Shown here: in pieces, positions 28,901 through 36,747 of the stretch
How the letters are laid out: every line of letters starts with the position of its first letter
Position numbering within the stretch: position 1 is the stretch's first letter
The notes under the pieces: model-generated
What the model saw: only the letters and a program-made list of their open reading frames with translations
Databases searched by the model: none
What the model was told of the DNA's origin: nothing
Source: Pluralibacter sp. UBA7423
Lineage (GTDB): Bacteria; Pseudomonadota; Gammaproteobacteria; Enterobacterales; Enterobacteriaceae
Length of the DNA stretch: 64,000 bases
Assembly (NCBI GenBank): GCA_002470465.1
Contig: DKMD01000023.1
Span: forward strand, 1 to 64,000
Direction of reading: 5' to 3'
Made by a program: the position numbers and the translations under genes

Positions 28901-29256
28901 TGCAGCGGATTATAGCCTGGTAAAAATTTACGCAGCAGCAGCGCGCCCAGGGCGGCTTCCACGAGATTAATTCCGGTGAAAATCAGATTGGCGTCGCTGA
29001 AGGGGAACAGCACCATTGAGGCCAATACGCTTGAAACCGAACAGACCACGGCGATGGCCGGCCACATTTTCCCGGCGTGACGGTAGAAGGCCACCATCAT
29101 GATCGAAGTGGGGAACCATAAAGGTGCTAGAATTGTTCCAAAACGCGTTAATTCGAGTGAGAAAAGCGTAAAGATAAAGGTCAGAAGCCCAAGGCTTGCC
29201 ATGCGCAACAGCGGGTGACCAGGGGACTCGGATGCTCTATTTTCGGATATCTTCAT
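25933..29256 (-). CDS. dgcE: membrane diguanylate cyclase DgcE (YegE)
   Basis: Large c-di-GMP synthase that in E. coli heads the cascade for curli and motility control. The product is 1107 residues (E. coli 1105). The N-terminal MASE1 membrane sensor covers about 15-290 with eight or more TM segments. Three PAS/PAC modules lie around 297-410, 425-545 and 552-670. The GGDEF domain has intact GGDEF at 761-765 in ARLGGDEFGLLLP. The C-terminal EAL-like domain (about 855-1100) has ARGVA where EAL is expected and lacks other catalytic acids, as in E. coli, so it is a cyclase only. GGAAAGCGG precedes the ATG. Confidence 0.95.
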   Translation of the reverse strand: MKISENRASESPGHPLLRMASLGLLTFIFTLFSLELTRFGTILAPLWFPTSIMMVAFYRHAGKMWPAIAVVCSVSSVLASMVLFPFSDANLIFTGINLVEAALGALLLRKFLPGYNPLQNLHDWIRLAVACAIVPPLVGGALVIILAPGDNWLNTLLLWVLSESIGALALVPLGLLYKNHYLLRHRNPRLLLETLLTLAVTLALSAIAMLWLPWPFTCVIVLLMWSAVRLPRMEAFSIFLITVMMVSLMMATHPVTLVTPQAYAMSNAPWLPFLMMLLPANVMTMVMYAFRAERKHITESEERFRNAMEYSAIGMALVSTEGQWLQANKALCNFLGYSQNELRAMTFQQLTWPEDLDNDLAQLEQLVSGEINTYTMEKRYYTRKGDVVWALLAVSLVRHADGTPLYFIAQIEDINDLKHTEWVNKRLMERITLANEAGGIGIWEWELGPDLISWDKRMFELYEIPSHLKPTWQLWHNCLVEEDREQVEQVIRNALRARSPFKLEFRIKVKEGIRHIRSLANRVLNKQGEVDRLLGINMDMTEVKLLNEALFQEKERLHITLDSIGEAVLCTDVDMNVIFMNPVAEKMSGWNQDEAMKQPLLHVLRITFGDNGPLMENIHSGDISRTDIEQDVVLHCRNGGSYDIHYSITPLSTLDGQNIGSVLVIQDVTESRKMLRQLSYSASHDALTHLANRVSFEHHLKRLLQTVQETHQRHALVYIDLDRFKAVNDTAGHAAGDALLREISSMMLGMLRTSDILARLGGDEFGLLLPDCNVESARYISGRIVQAINDYHFMWEGRLHRIGASAGITLIDESNNLASEVMSQADIACYTSKNNGRGTISVYEPQLDRLHQQRSMMSLDEQWRMVRDNHLVLMARGVASPRVPESSHFWLLSLRLWTSEGEMVEEQAFRKGLADQELIHALDRRIYQEFFRNWAHIVAARGISITLPLSAAGLTGPVLVNEILDGLTHSTMPARLLHLVFSAESLLQAGVQEGLSQLRKAGCKIIISQVGQDLELFEHLSVGSADYVMLDPEIIGNVHTSLMDEMLVTIVQGHAQRLGMKTIAGPTHQALMMDTLSGIGVDLIYGDIIAVNQPLDVALNSSYFAIN

Positions 29257-29529
29257 TTACCGCTTTCCGCCAGGGCCTTCCGGCCGCGACTTTTCACGAG
29301 GAATTGGCCTGAATTCATTAGGATTGTAAATGGGATCATGCTAGTACAAACAATTTACATTTCCTATGCCATCTGCTCATTATTTAACAGCATTGAGAGA
29401 TAAATTCGCAGTTTGCGCAAAAACGGTCAGGAGCGTCGGAAAAGTGAACATATTAATTTGCGAATAGTCACTTTTTATCCCAACGCGCGGGAATGTCGTT
29501 TTCGACTGGTATCGGGGGGCTGAAATACC

Positions 29530-29535
29530 TATAAT
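29530..29535 (+). promoter_or_regulatory. probable udk -10 hexamer
   Basis: A perfect TATAAT lies 65 nt before the udk start within the 343-bp gap shared with dgcE (29257-29599). A good -35 at 17 bp is not apparent (TTCGAC is too far). The rest of the gap is A+T-rich, with no open frame I would support; it presumably holds the dgcE promoter on the other strand. Confidence 0.45.
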
Positions 29536-29599
29536 TGCGGCGTTTGGCGCTCAGGCGTCACCCTTCCTCACATCCAGGTTAATCAGGTCGCAAAAACTT

Positions 29600-30241
29600 A
29601 TGACTGATAAGTCTCATCAGTGCGTCATTATAGGCATCGCCGGCGCATCGGCTTCGGGTAAAAGTCTCATCTCCAGCACCCTTTACCGCGAATTACGTGA
29701 ACAGGTTGGCGATGAACATATTGGCGTCATCCCCGAAGACAGCTATTACAAAGACCAGAGTCATCTGTCGATGGAAGATCGCGTCAAAACGAACTATGAC
29801 CACCCAAGCGCCATGGATCACAGCCTGCTGTATCAGCACCTGCAGATGCTCAAGCGCGGTGAAGCGATCGAACTGCCGGTTTACAGCTATGTGGAACATA
29901 CCCGTATGCCGCAGACGGTGCATATCAAGCCGAAGAAAGTGATCATCCTTGAAGGGATTTTGCTGCTGACGGATGCTCGTCTGCGTGAAGAGATGAACTT
30001 CTCCATTTTCGTTGATACGCCGCTGGATATTTGCCTGATGCGTCGTATCAAGCGTGACGTGAACGAACGTGGGCGTTCGATGGACTCCGTGATGGCGCAG
30101 TATCAGAAAACGGTGCGCCCGATGTTCCTGCAGTTTATCGAACCGTCCAAACAGTACGCCGATATTATCGTGCCGCGCGGTGGGAAGAACCGCATTGCCA
30201 TCGATATTCTGAAGGCCAAAATCAGTCAGTTTTTTGAATAA
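29600..30241 (+). CDS. udk: uridine/cytidine kinase Udk
   Basis: Cytoplasmic pyrimidine-nucleoside salvage kinase making UMP and CMP, usually with GTP as donor in E. coli. The 213 residues equal the E. coli length. The P-loop [14 protein letters not shown] lies at about 10-23. The [13 protein letters not shown] and [13 protein letters not shown] substrate segments follow, then the [13 protein letters not shown] lid. It is the first gene of udk-dcd-asmA, with 71 nt before dcd including a small GC-rich hairpin. Confidence 0.97.
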   Translation: MTDKSHQCVIIGIAGASASGKSLISSTLYRELREQVGDEHIGVIPEDSYYKDQSHLSMEDRVKTNYDHPSAMDHSLLYQHLQMLKRGEAIELPVYSYVEHTRMPQTVHIKPKKVIILEGILLLTDARLREEMNFSIFVDTPLDICLMRRIKRDVNERGRSMDSVMAQYQKTVRPMFLQFIEPSKQYADIIVPRGGKNRIAIDILKAKISQFFE

Positions 30242-30312
30242 TTCCCCTGAATTATGTACTGTGCACTATGACCCGGCAGAGGCCGGGCTTACGGCATTAA
30301 AGGAGATAGCGC

Positions 30313-30894
30313 ATGCGTCTGTGTGACCGAGATATTGAAGCCTGGCTGGACGAAGGCCGACTGGCAATTTCCCCACGCCCTCCGGTGGAGCGCATCAACG
30401 GTGCGACGGTGGACGTGCGCCTCGGCAATAAATTCCGTACCTTTAGCGGGCACACGGCGGCCTTTATCGATCTCAGCGGCCCGAAAGCGGAAGTCAGCGC
30501 CGCGCTCGACAAAGTGATGAGCGAAGAAATCGTGCTTGCCGAGGGCGATGCGTTTTATCTTCATCCGGGTGAGCTGGCTCTCGCCGTCACCCTGGAATCC
30601 GTCACTATTCCTGCCGATCTGGTGGGCTGGCTCGACGGTCGTTCCTCTCTTGCGCGACTGGGCCTGATGGTTCACGTTACCGCGCACCGCATCGATCCAG
30701 GCTGGTCCGGCTGCATCGTGCTTGAATTCTATAATTCGGGCAAGCTGCCGCTGGCGCTGCGTCCGGGAATGCTGATTGGCGCCCTGAGCTTTGAACCGCT
30801 CTCCGGCCCGGCGGCTCGCCCTTACAACCGCCGTGAAGACGCCAAGTACCGTGACCAGCAGGGCGCGGTAGCCAGTCGTATTGACAAAGACTGA
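30313..30894 (+). CDS. dcd: dCTP deaminase
   Basis: Homotrimeric enzyme deaminating dCTP to dUTP, the main route to dTTP in enterobacteria. It has 193 residues as in E. coli. The conserved [20 protein letters not shown] block (109-128) and [13 protein letters not shown] with the catalytic Glu138 are present, as is the C-terminal [15 protein letters not shown] lid. The Shine-Dalgarno AAAGGAGA is strong. It is followed after 25 nt by asmA; the reading order udk-dcd-asmA is conserved. Confidence 0.98.
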   Translation: MRLCDRDIEAWLDEGRLAISPRPPVERINGATVDVRLGNKFRTFSGHTAAFIDLSGPKAEVSAALDKVMSEEIVLAEGDAFYLHPGELALAVTLESVTIPADLVGWLDGRSSLARLGLMVHVTAHRIDPGWSGCIVLEFYNSGKLPLALRPGMLIGALSFEPLSGPAARPYNRREDAKYRDQQGAVASRIDKD

Positions 30895-30919
30895 GCGTAA
30901 CGAACGCGCCGGAGACATC

Positions 30920-32767
30920 ATGAGACGAATTCTGACAACGCTGATGATTTTGCTGGTCGTGATTGTGGCCGGCCTGTCGGCGCTGGTGCTGTTGGTCAAC
31001 CCGAACGATTTTCGTGACTACCTGGTCCGCCAGGTGGCGGATCGCAGCGGCTATCAGCTTCAGCTGGATGGACCGCTGCGCTGGCACGTCTGGCCGCAGC
31101 TCAGTATTTTGTCCGGCAGAATGACCCTGACGGAGCCGGGTGCCAGCGCGCCGCTGGTGAAGGCCGACAACATGCGCCTTGATGTGGCGCTGATGCCGCT
31201 GCTGTCTCACCAACTGAAGGTCAACCAGGTGATGCTAAAAGGGGCGGTCATCGAACTGACCCCGGCGACCGAAGCCATCAAGGACGCTCAGGCACCGGTA
31301 GCACCTCGCGAGAATACGCTGCCGCAGGCACCCGAAGATCGGGGCTGGTCCTTCGATATCGCGAAGTTGCAGGTCGCTGACAGCGTGCTGGTGTTCCAGC
31401 ATGAGGACGACGAACAGGTCACCGTCCGCGATATCAAGCTGCAAATGGATCAGGACGATCACTATCAGGCCAACGTTGATTTCTCTGGTCGTATCAACCG
31501 CGATCAGCGGGATTTGAATCTCTCCTTCACCGCAAAAGTCAACGCCGGGGAATACCCACACGCGCTGACCGCAAGCTTCAGCCAGCTCAACTGGCAGCTT
31601 AAGGGCGCCGATCTGCCGCCACAGGGCATTGCCGGGCAGGCATCCCTGCAGGCTGAGTGGCTCGAAGAGCAGAAGCGTCTGAGCTTCAGTCAGCTGCAGC
31701 TGACCGCCAACGACAGCACGCTGGGCGGCGAGGGCAGCGTGCTGCTCGGCGATAAACCTCAGTGGCAGCTCAATGTGCATTCCGACAAGCTGAATCTGGA
31801 CAATTTACTTTCGCAGGCGAACCCCAGCGCGGACAGCGCGGTCAGCCAGCAGGGGCAGAGTCAGCCTCGCCAGCAGCGCCCGGTGATTGCCGACAGCACG
31901 AATCAGCCGGATTACAGCAGCCTGCGCGCATTCAGTGCAGCGCTGCAGCTGAAAGCCGGCCAGATCCTCTGGCGTGGTATGAACTTCACCGACGTCAACG
32001 TGCTGGCCACTAACAACTACGGCTTGCTTACTCTTGCTGAGCTTCAGGGCAAGCTGGATGGCGGCACGCTGTCGCTGCCCGGCAGACTGGATGCGCGGCA
32101 GAGCATGCCGGTTTCTGCGTTTGAACCGAAGCTCGACAACATTCAGATTGGCACGCTGCTGAAAGCGTTTAATTACTCCATCAACCTGACTGGCAAACTT
32201 TCACTGACCGGTGAGTTTGAGGGCGGCAAAATTGACGCCGACAGCTTCCGCCGCAGCTGGCAGGGGCAGGCGAAGCTGACGCTACTGGATTCCCGTGCGG
32301 AAGGGCTTAACTTCCAGCAACTGGTGCAGCAGGCGGTGGAACGCAGTACTAACGTGAAGGCAAAGGAAAGCCTGGAGAGCGCGACCCGGCTTGACGAATT
32401 TACCAGCAGCATGACGCTGGATAATGGCACCCTGTCGCTGAATGACATGAGCGGAAAATCGCCGATGATGGCCCTTGGCGGCAAAGGGGCGATGGATCTG
32501 GTGAAGGAAGATGCTGATATGCGCTTTGACGTAACAGTGCTGGGGGGCTGGCAGGGGGAAAGCAAGCTGATCGATACCCTGAAAAACACCGCCATTCCAC
32601 TTCGGGTCTACGGCAAGTGGGATGCGCTTAACTACAGCCTTCAGGTTGACCAGGTATTGCGTAAACAGCTGCAAAGCGAAGCCCGCGATCGTCTGAAAGC
32701 CTGGGCGGACAAAAACCAGGACAGTCAGTCCGGCAAAGATGTTAAAAAGCTGCTCGACAAACTGTAA
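30920..32767 (+). CDS. asmA: AsmA, outer-membrane assembly/phospholipid-transport family protein
   Basis: Inner-membrane-anchored AsmA-like protein (the founding member of the family with TamB, YhdP and YdbH, implicated in lipid transport to the outer membrane). It has 615 residues (E. coli 617). One N-terminal TM (LTTLMILLVVIVAGLSALVLLV, about 5-26) precedes a long periplasmic beta-rich region of the RBG type. I chose the ATG at 30920, with CGGAGA upstream and the MRRILTTLM start that matches E. coli. The open frame extends 13 codons upstream into the dcd end, but these lack similarity. Confidence 0.94.
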   Translation: MRRILTTLMILLVVIVAGLSALVLLVNPNDFRDYLVRQVADRSGYQLQLDGPLRWHVWPQLSILSGRMTLTEPGASAPLVKADNMRLDVALMPLLSHQLKVNQVMLKGAVIELTPATEAIKDAQAPVAPRENTLPQAPEDRGWSFDIAKLQVADSVLVFQHEDDEQVTVRDIKLQMDQDDHYQANVDFSGRINRDQRDLNLSFTAKVNAGEYPHALTASFSQLNWQLKGADLPPQGIAGQASLQAEWLEEQKRLSFSQLQLTANDSTLGGEGSVLLGDKPQWQLNVHSDKLNLDNLLSQANPSADSAVSQQGQSQPRQQRPVIADSTNQPDYSSLRAFSAALQLKAGQILWRGMNFTDVNVLATNNYGLLTLAELQGKLDGGTLSLPGRLDARQSMPVSAFEPKLDNIQIGTLLKAFNYSINLTGKLSLTGEFEGGKIDADSFRRSWQGQAKLTLLDSRAEGLNFQQLVQQAVERSTNVKAKESLESATRLDEFTSSMTLDNGTLSLNDMSGKSPMMALGGKGAMDLVKEDADMRFDVTVLGGWQGESKLIDTLKNTAIPLRVYGKWDALNYSLQVDQVLRKQLQSEARDRLKAWADKNQDSQSGKDVKKLLDKL

Positions 32768-32797
32768 GTCCGCTTAATCTTAACGCCGGGTGTGAAT

Positions 32798-32869
32798 GCC
32801 CGGCGGCAATTCGTTTGCGCGGGCCTGCAGGGTTCGGCAGGCCGGATAAGGCATCAGCGCCACCGGGCA
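32798..32869. repeat. REP/BIME unit between asmA and yegH
   Basis: GCCCGGCGGCAATTCGTTTG...GGGCCTGCAG faces GCAGGCCGGATAAGGCATCA...CACCGGGCA. The two convergent genes asmA and yegH flank it. It resembles the unit upstream of trhP in organisation. Confidence 0.85.
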
Positions 32870-32903
32870 AAAAGAGCCTCTGTACCGTTTACCGGCCGCT
32901 TCA

Positions 32904-34490
32904 TTACACTTCGTAATTCAATTCATCTTCATCGCGCTGTGGTGGAATAACCAGTACCCGCTGCACGCGATGATTTTCCACCTGCAGCGTTTTCAGCATA
33001 AAACCACCTACCTCGACGCTTTCACCTGCCTGCGGCACTCGCTGTAAATGCTCCATAATCAACCCGGCAATGGTGTGGTACTCCCGCTTCTCGTCCAGCG
33101 GCATCGGCACAAACTGCACCAGATCCTCCAGCGGCATATGCCCGTTGGCCGTCCAGCTGCCGTCGGCATTCTTCTGAATATCATGGCGGGCATCTGTTTC
33201 CTGCGCTTCGTTCGGCAGGTTACCGGCGATCGTTTCCATCACGTCGCTCAGTGTCACAATCCCTTCCACGGATCCAAACTCATCGACTACAAAGGCAAAG
33301 TGTGTTCTGGCATTACGAAACTGTTCCAGAGCGGGCAAAAGCGGCAGCGTTTCCGGGAAAACCAGAGGCTGGCGCAGCAGCGCGCGCAAATCCAGCGGGT
33401 CGCCACGCAGCGACTGTGCGAGCAAATCAATGACGTGCACCACGCCCACCAGTTCCTCTTCGTTTTCTCCGCCGGTGATGACCAGGCGGGTATGCTGGTT
33501 TTTTTCCAGCAGGGCGCGCACTTCCTCTTCCGGCGCGCTGAGGTCGATGTGCTCAATATCGTGACGGGAGGTCATGATGCTGCTGACGCTGCGCTGATTG
33601 AGGTTCAGCACCCGTTCGATCATGCGTCGCTCCTGCGGCTCGAACACGGGCTCATCTTTATGGTCGGCAATCAGCGAGGCGGTTTGCGCATCCAGTTCCG
33701 CATCCTCTTTTTGCCCGCTCAGCAGCCGCATAACGGCTTCCGTCGTTCGGCTGCGCAGGCTCTGGTTAGCGGACAAAAAACGGCGACGATTGAAGTTCGC
33801 CAGCTGGTTCAGGGCCTCAATCATCACCGAGAAGCCGATCGCTGCGTACAGATAGCCTTTCGGAATGTAGAAGCCAAACCCTTCCGCGACGAGGCTAAAG
33901 CCAATCATCAGCAAAAAGCTCAGACACAGGATGACGATGGTCGGGTGGCTGTTCACAAAGCGCGTCAGTGCTTTGCTGGCGAAGAGCATCATAGAGATGG
34001 CAATAACGACTGCCGCCATCATCACCAGCAGATGGTCGACCATGCCGACGGCAGTGATCACTGAATCGAGAGAGAAAACGGCGTCCAGCACCACAATTTG
34101 CGCCACCACCGCCCAGAACTTCGCGCCCCTGCGCTGCGTCGGGCCGTCATTGTTCTTACCTTCCAGCCGCTCATTAAGCTCTACCGTGGCCTTAAACAGC
34201 AAAAAAAGACCGCCACCGAGCATAATGAGGTCGCGCGCGCTGAAGCTAAGATCGCGGAAGCTAAAGAGTGGGCGGGTGAGGGTCACCAGCCAGGAAATCG
34301 AGGCCAGCAGCAGCAAGCGCATCACCATGGCCAGAATCAAGCCAGTGATACGCGCCCGGTTGCGCTCTGCCGGAGGCAGCTTTTCCGCGAGAATCGCGAT
34401 AAAAACCAGATTATCGATCCCGAGCACCAGCTCGATAACCACTAAAGTAATGAGGCCTGCCCAGATTGAGGGATCGGCAATCCATTCCAT
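32904..34490 (-). CDS. yegH: TerC-family membrane protein with CBS and CorC domains YegH
   Basis: A 528-residue inner-membrane protein (E. coli YegH 527). The N-terminal TerC domain (about 1-230, roughly seven TM) carries acidic residues in [22 protein letters not shown] and [17 protein letters not shown]. TerC proteins are linked to metal efflux and metalation of exported proteins. Next come paired CBS domains (about 300-430) and a CorC/HlyC C-terminal domain (about 440-520). The function of this fusion is not known. It is convergent with asmA and divergent from wza. Confidence 0.92.
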   Translation of the reverse strand: MEWIADPSIWAGLITLVVIELVLGIDNLVFIAILAEKLPPAERNRARITGLILAMVMRLLLLASISWLVTLTRPLFSFRDLSFSARDLIMLGGGLFLLFKATVELNERLEGKNNDGPTQRRGAKFWAVVAQIVVLDAVFSLDSVITAVGMVDHLLVMMAAVVIAISMMLFASKALTRFVNSHPTIVILCLSFLLMIGFSLVAEGFGFYIPKGYLYAAIGFSVMIEALNQLANFNRRRFLSANQSLRSRTTEAVMRLLSGQKEDAELDAQTASLIADHKDEPVFEPQERRMIERVLNLNQRSVSSIMTSRHDIEHIDLSAPEEEVRALLEKNQHTRLVITGGENEEELVGVVHVIDLLAQSLRGDPLDLRALLRQPLVFPETLPLLPALEQFRNARTHFAFVVDEFGSVEGIVTLSDVMETIAGNLPNEAQETDARHDIQKNADGSWTANGHMPLEDLVQFVPMPLDEKREYHTIAGLIMEHLQRVPQAGESVEVGGFMLKTLQVENHRVQRVLVIPPQRDEDELNYEV

Positions 34491-34570
34491 ATGTTGTTTA
34501 ACACCTTCTGCGATATGAAAATTGTCACACCAGGATCATGGATAACGGTGGACGGAATTGCAATGTATAT

Positions 34571-34584
34571 TGAGGATAATCTTA
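34571..34584 (+). promoter_or_regulatory. RcsAB box upstream of wza
   Basis: TGAGGATAATCTTA is the reverse complement of TAAGATTATCCTCA, a close match to the RcsAB consensus TAAGAATATTCCTA. It abuts the -35 of the proposed wza promoter, the arrangement known for colanic acid control by the Rcs phosphorelay. Confidence 0.85.
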
Positions 34585-34586
34585 AA

Positions 34587-34614
34587 TTGAAGTTATTGCT
34601 CAACAACATATTAT
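34587..34614 (+). promoter_or_regulatory. wza (colanic acid) operon promoter
   Basis: TTGAAG (34587-34592) and TATTAT (34609-34614) are separated by 16 bp, directly after the RcsAB box. Transcription would start near 34621, giving a leader of about 540 nt. The 34491-35162 stretch has no supported gene; a 107-codon frame from 34491 crosses the operator and promoter and has no family signal. Confidence 0.65.
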
Positions 34615-34938
34615 CCATATTGTTTCTGTTATTAATTATATTGTCACTTTGTTATGTCTGTTTTTGTTCGGGAACGTTATGTCATTTCTGTCAATATAAA
34701 GATAATCCTAAAAAGAATCTGGCTTTCTTAATATTTATCCTAAAAGCAGGCCTGTCAGGCATTGTGTCCTTGTCGAAAATAACGGTTACTGCAACAATTC
34801 ACATGCATAAATAAACGTTATCAGCATGCCACTTACACTTTATTTCTGAAGCGATATTGGGCATGTCTGTTTTATATGCCATCTCACATTGTTCTGGGCG
34901 GAATTATCACCGGAACTCTGTATAACATTATGATTAAG

Positions 34939-34976
34939 CAGTGGATTGGTAACTGAAAGCCAAGGGCGGTAGCGTG
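34939..34976 (+). promoter_or_regulatory. JUMPStart/ops element of the colanic acid operon
   Basis: CAGTGG...GGTAACTG..AGCCAAGGGCGGTAGCGTG follows the JUMPStart pattern and contains the ops core GGCGGTAGCGT at 34965-34975. RNA polymerase paused here recruits RfaH, which suppresses Rho termination through long polysaccharide operons. It lies about 190 nt before wza, within the leader. Confidence 0.92.
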
Positions 34977-35162
34977 CCTGATGGCCGCGAAATTAGCCTG
35001 AATTATTCTGTCAACTGCTGCTGGATCGATAACGGTCTTTTAGGAATGATACCAGTTATATTTCGTTTCGGTTAACGGCATTCTCAATCGAAATGATCGG
35101 AATGCATTCTGGTTTGTTTTATTCGCACAGGATAATTTCTCCGCCAAAGTGAAAAATAATCA

Positions 35163-36296
35163 ATGATGAAATCTCAACTGAAATTGATGCCATTATTGGT
35201 GTCTGCAATCCTGATGAGCGGTTGCACGGTTCTCCCCGGCAGCAATATGTCGACCTTCGGCAAAGATGTGATTAAGCAGCAGGATGCTGATTTTGACATC
35301 GACCGGATGGTGAATGTTTATCCGCTGACCCCGCGACTGATTGAACAACTGCGTCCGCGTCCAAACGTGGCGCAACCGAATATGTCGCTGGATCAGGAGT
35401 TAAGCAATTATCAGTACCGCGTGGGCCCCGGTGACGTGCTGAGCGTAACCGTCTGGGATCACCCGGAGCTTACCACTCCGGCGGGCCAGTACCGCAGCTC
35501 CAGCGACACCGGTAACTGGGTGCAGCCTGACGGCTCGATTTTCTATCCGTACATCGGCCGCGTGCAGGTGGCCGGGAAAACGCTCTCTGAAATCCGCAGC
35601 ATGATCACGGGTCGCCTGGCGACCTATATCACCGATCCGCAGGTGGATGTGAACGTGGCGGCGTTCCGCTCGCAAAAGGCCTACGTTTCAGGCCAGGTGA
35701 ATAAATCCGGGCAGCAGGCCATCACCAACGTGCCGCTGACCGTGCTGGACGCCATCAACAACGCCGGCGGCATGACCGATCTGGCCGACTGGCGCAACGT
35801 CGTGCTGACGCACAACGGTAAAGAAGAGCGCATTTCTCTGCAGGCGCTGATGCAAAACGGCGACCTCAGCCAGAACCGCCTGCTCTACCCGGGCGATATT
35901 CTCTTCGTGCCGCGCAACGACGATCTGAAGGTCTTCGTGATGGGCGAAGTGAAAAAACAGAGCACCCTCAAAATGGACTTCAGCGGTATGACGCTGACCG
36001 AGGCGCTGGGCCAGGCGGAAGGTATCGATATGACCGCCTCCAACGCCAGCGGCATCTTCGTGATCCGTCCACTGAAAAACGACAAGAGCGGCAAGATTGC
36101 TAGCGTCTATCAGCTGGATATGTCCGATGCGACGTCGCTGGTCATGGCCACCAACTTCACGCTGCAGCCGTACGACGTGGTGTACGTTACTACCGCGCCG
36201 GTCGCGCGCTGGAACAGGCTTATCAACCAACTGCTGCCAACCATCAGTGGCGTTCGCTACATGACGGATACGGCGAAAGATATCCATACCTGGTAA
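35163..36296 (+). CDS. wza: colanic acid outer-membrane export channel Wza
   Basis: OPX-family outer-membrane lipoprotein forming the octameric polysaccharide exit channel. It has 377 residues (E. coli 379). A lipoprotein signal peptide ends at lipobox MSGC with Cys21. The poly-export domain ([19 protein letters not shown], about 85-180) and two SLBB-type domains follow. The C-terminal amphipathic helix that makes the alpha-barrel ([21 protein letters not shown]) is intact. Two in-frame ATGs adjoin at the start; the first is used as in E. coli. It is the first gene of the colanic acid operon, five nt before wzb. Confidence 0.97.
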   Translation: MMKSQLKLMPLLVSAILMSGCTVLPGSNMSTFGKDVIKQQDADFDIDRMVNVYPLTPRLIEQLRPRPNVAQPNMSLDQELSNYQYRVGPGDVLSVTVWDHPELTTPAGQYRSSSDTGNWVQPDGSIFYPYIGRVQVAGKTLSEIRSMITGRLATYITDPQVDVNVAAFRSQKAYVSGQVNKSGQQAITNVPLTVLDAINNAGGMTDLADWRNVVLTHNGKEERISLQALMQNGDLSQNRLLYPGDILFVPRNDDLKVFVMGEVKKQSTLKMDFSGMTLTEALGQAEGIDMTASNASGIFVIRPLKNDKSGKIASVYQLDMSDATSLVMATNFTLQPYDVVYVTTAPVARWNRLINQLLPTISGVRYMTDTAKDIHTW

Positions 36297-36301
36297 CCCT
36301 T

Positions 36302-36745
36302 ATGTTCAACAAAATTCTGGTGGTATGCGTCGGCAATATCTGCCGCTCCCCGACGGCGGAGCGGCTGCTGAAAAATTATCTTCCGTCGCTTAGCGTCGAG
36401 TCTGCGGGCCTGGGCGCACTGGTCGGTAAAGGGGCAGATGAATCCGCCGCAAGCGTGGCAGCGGTACACCAGATTTCCCTGGACGGGCACTGCGCCCGTC
36501 AGCTCTCCGGCAAGATGTGCCGCGAATACGATCTCATTCTGACCATGGAAAAAAGCCACATTGCCCGGCTGTGTGAGATCGCACCGGAGATGCGCGGCAA
36601 AGTGATGCTGTTTGGTCACTGGGACAATGAGCGTGAAATCCCCGACCCTTATCGCAAGAGTCGTGAAGCCTTTGAAGCGGTTTACCACTTACTCGATCAG
36701 TCTGCGCGCCAGTGGGCGCAGGCACTGAAAGTACAGCAGGGATAA
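36302..36745 (+). CDS. wzb: low-molecular-weight protein-tyrosine phosphatase Wzb
   Basis: Cytoplasmic phosphatase that dephosphorylates the tyrosine kinase Wzc, a cycle needed for polymer export. The 147 residues equal E. coli Wzb. The N-terminal CX5R signature VCVGNICRSPTAER has nucleophile Cys9 and Arg15. The general-acid loop DPYRKS is near 115. Only two bases separate its stop from the wzc ATG. Confidence 0.97.
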   Translation: MFNKILVVCVGNICRSPTAERLLKNYLPSLSVESAGLGALVGKGADESAASVAAVHQISLDGHCARQLSGKMCREYDLILTMEKSHIARLCEIAPEMRGKVMLFGHWDNEREIPDPYRKSREAFEAVYHLLDQSARQWAQALKVQQG

Positions 36746-36747
36746 CA

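Noticed and set aside
34491..34814. 107-codon frame upstream of wza with a hydrophobic segment
   Set aside because: It begins at the yegH start region and runs through the RcsAB box and promoter; hydrophobicity follows from A+T richness, and no Shine-Dalgarno is seen.
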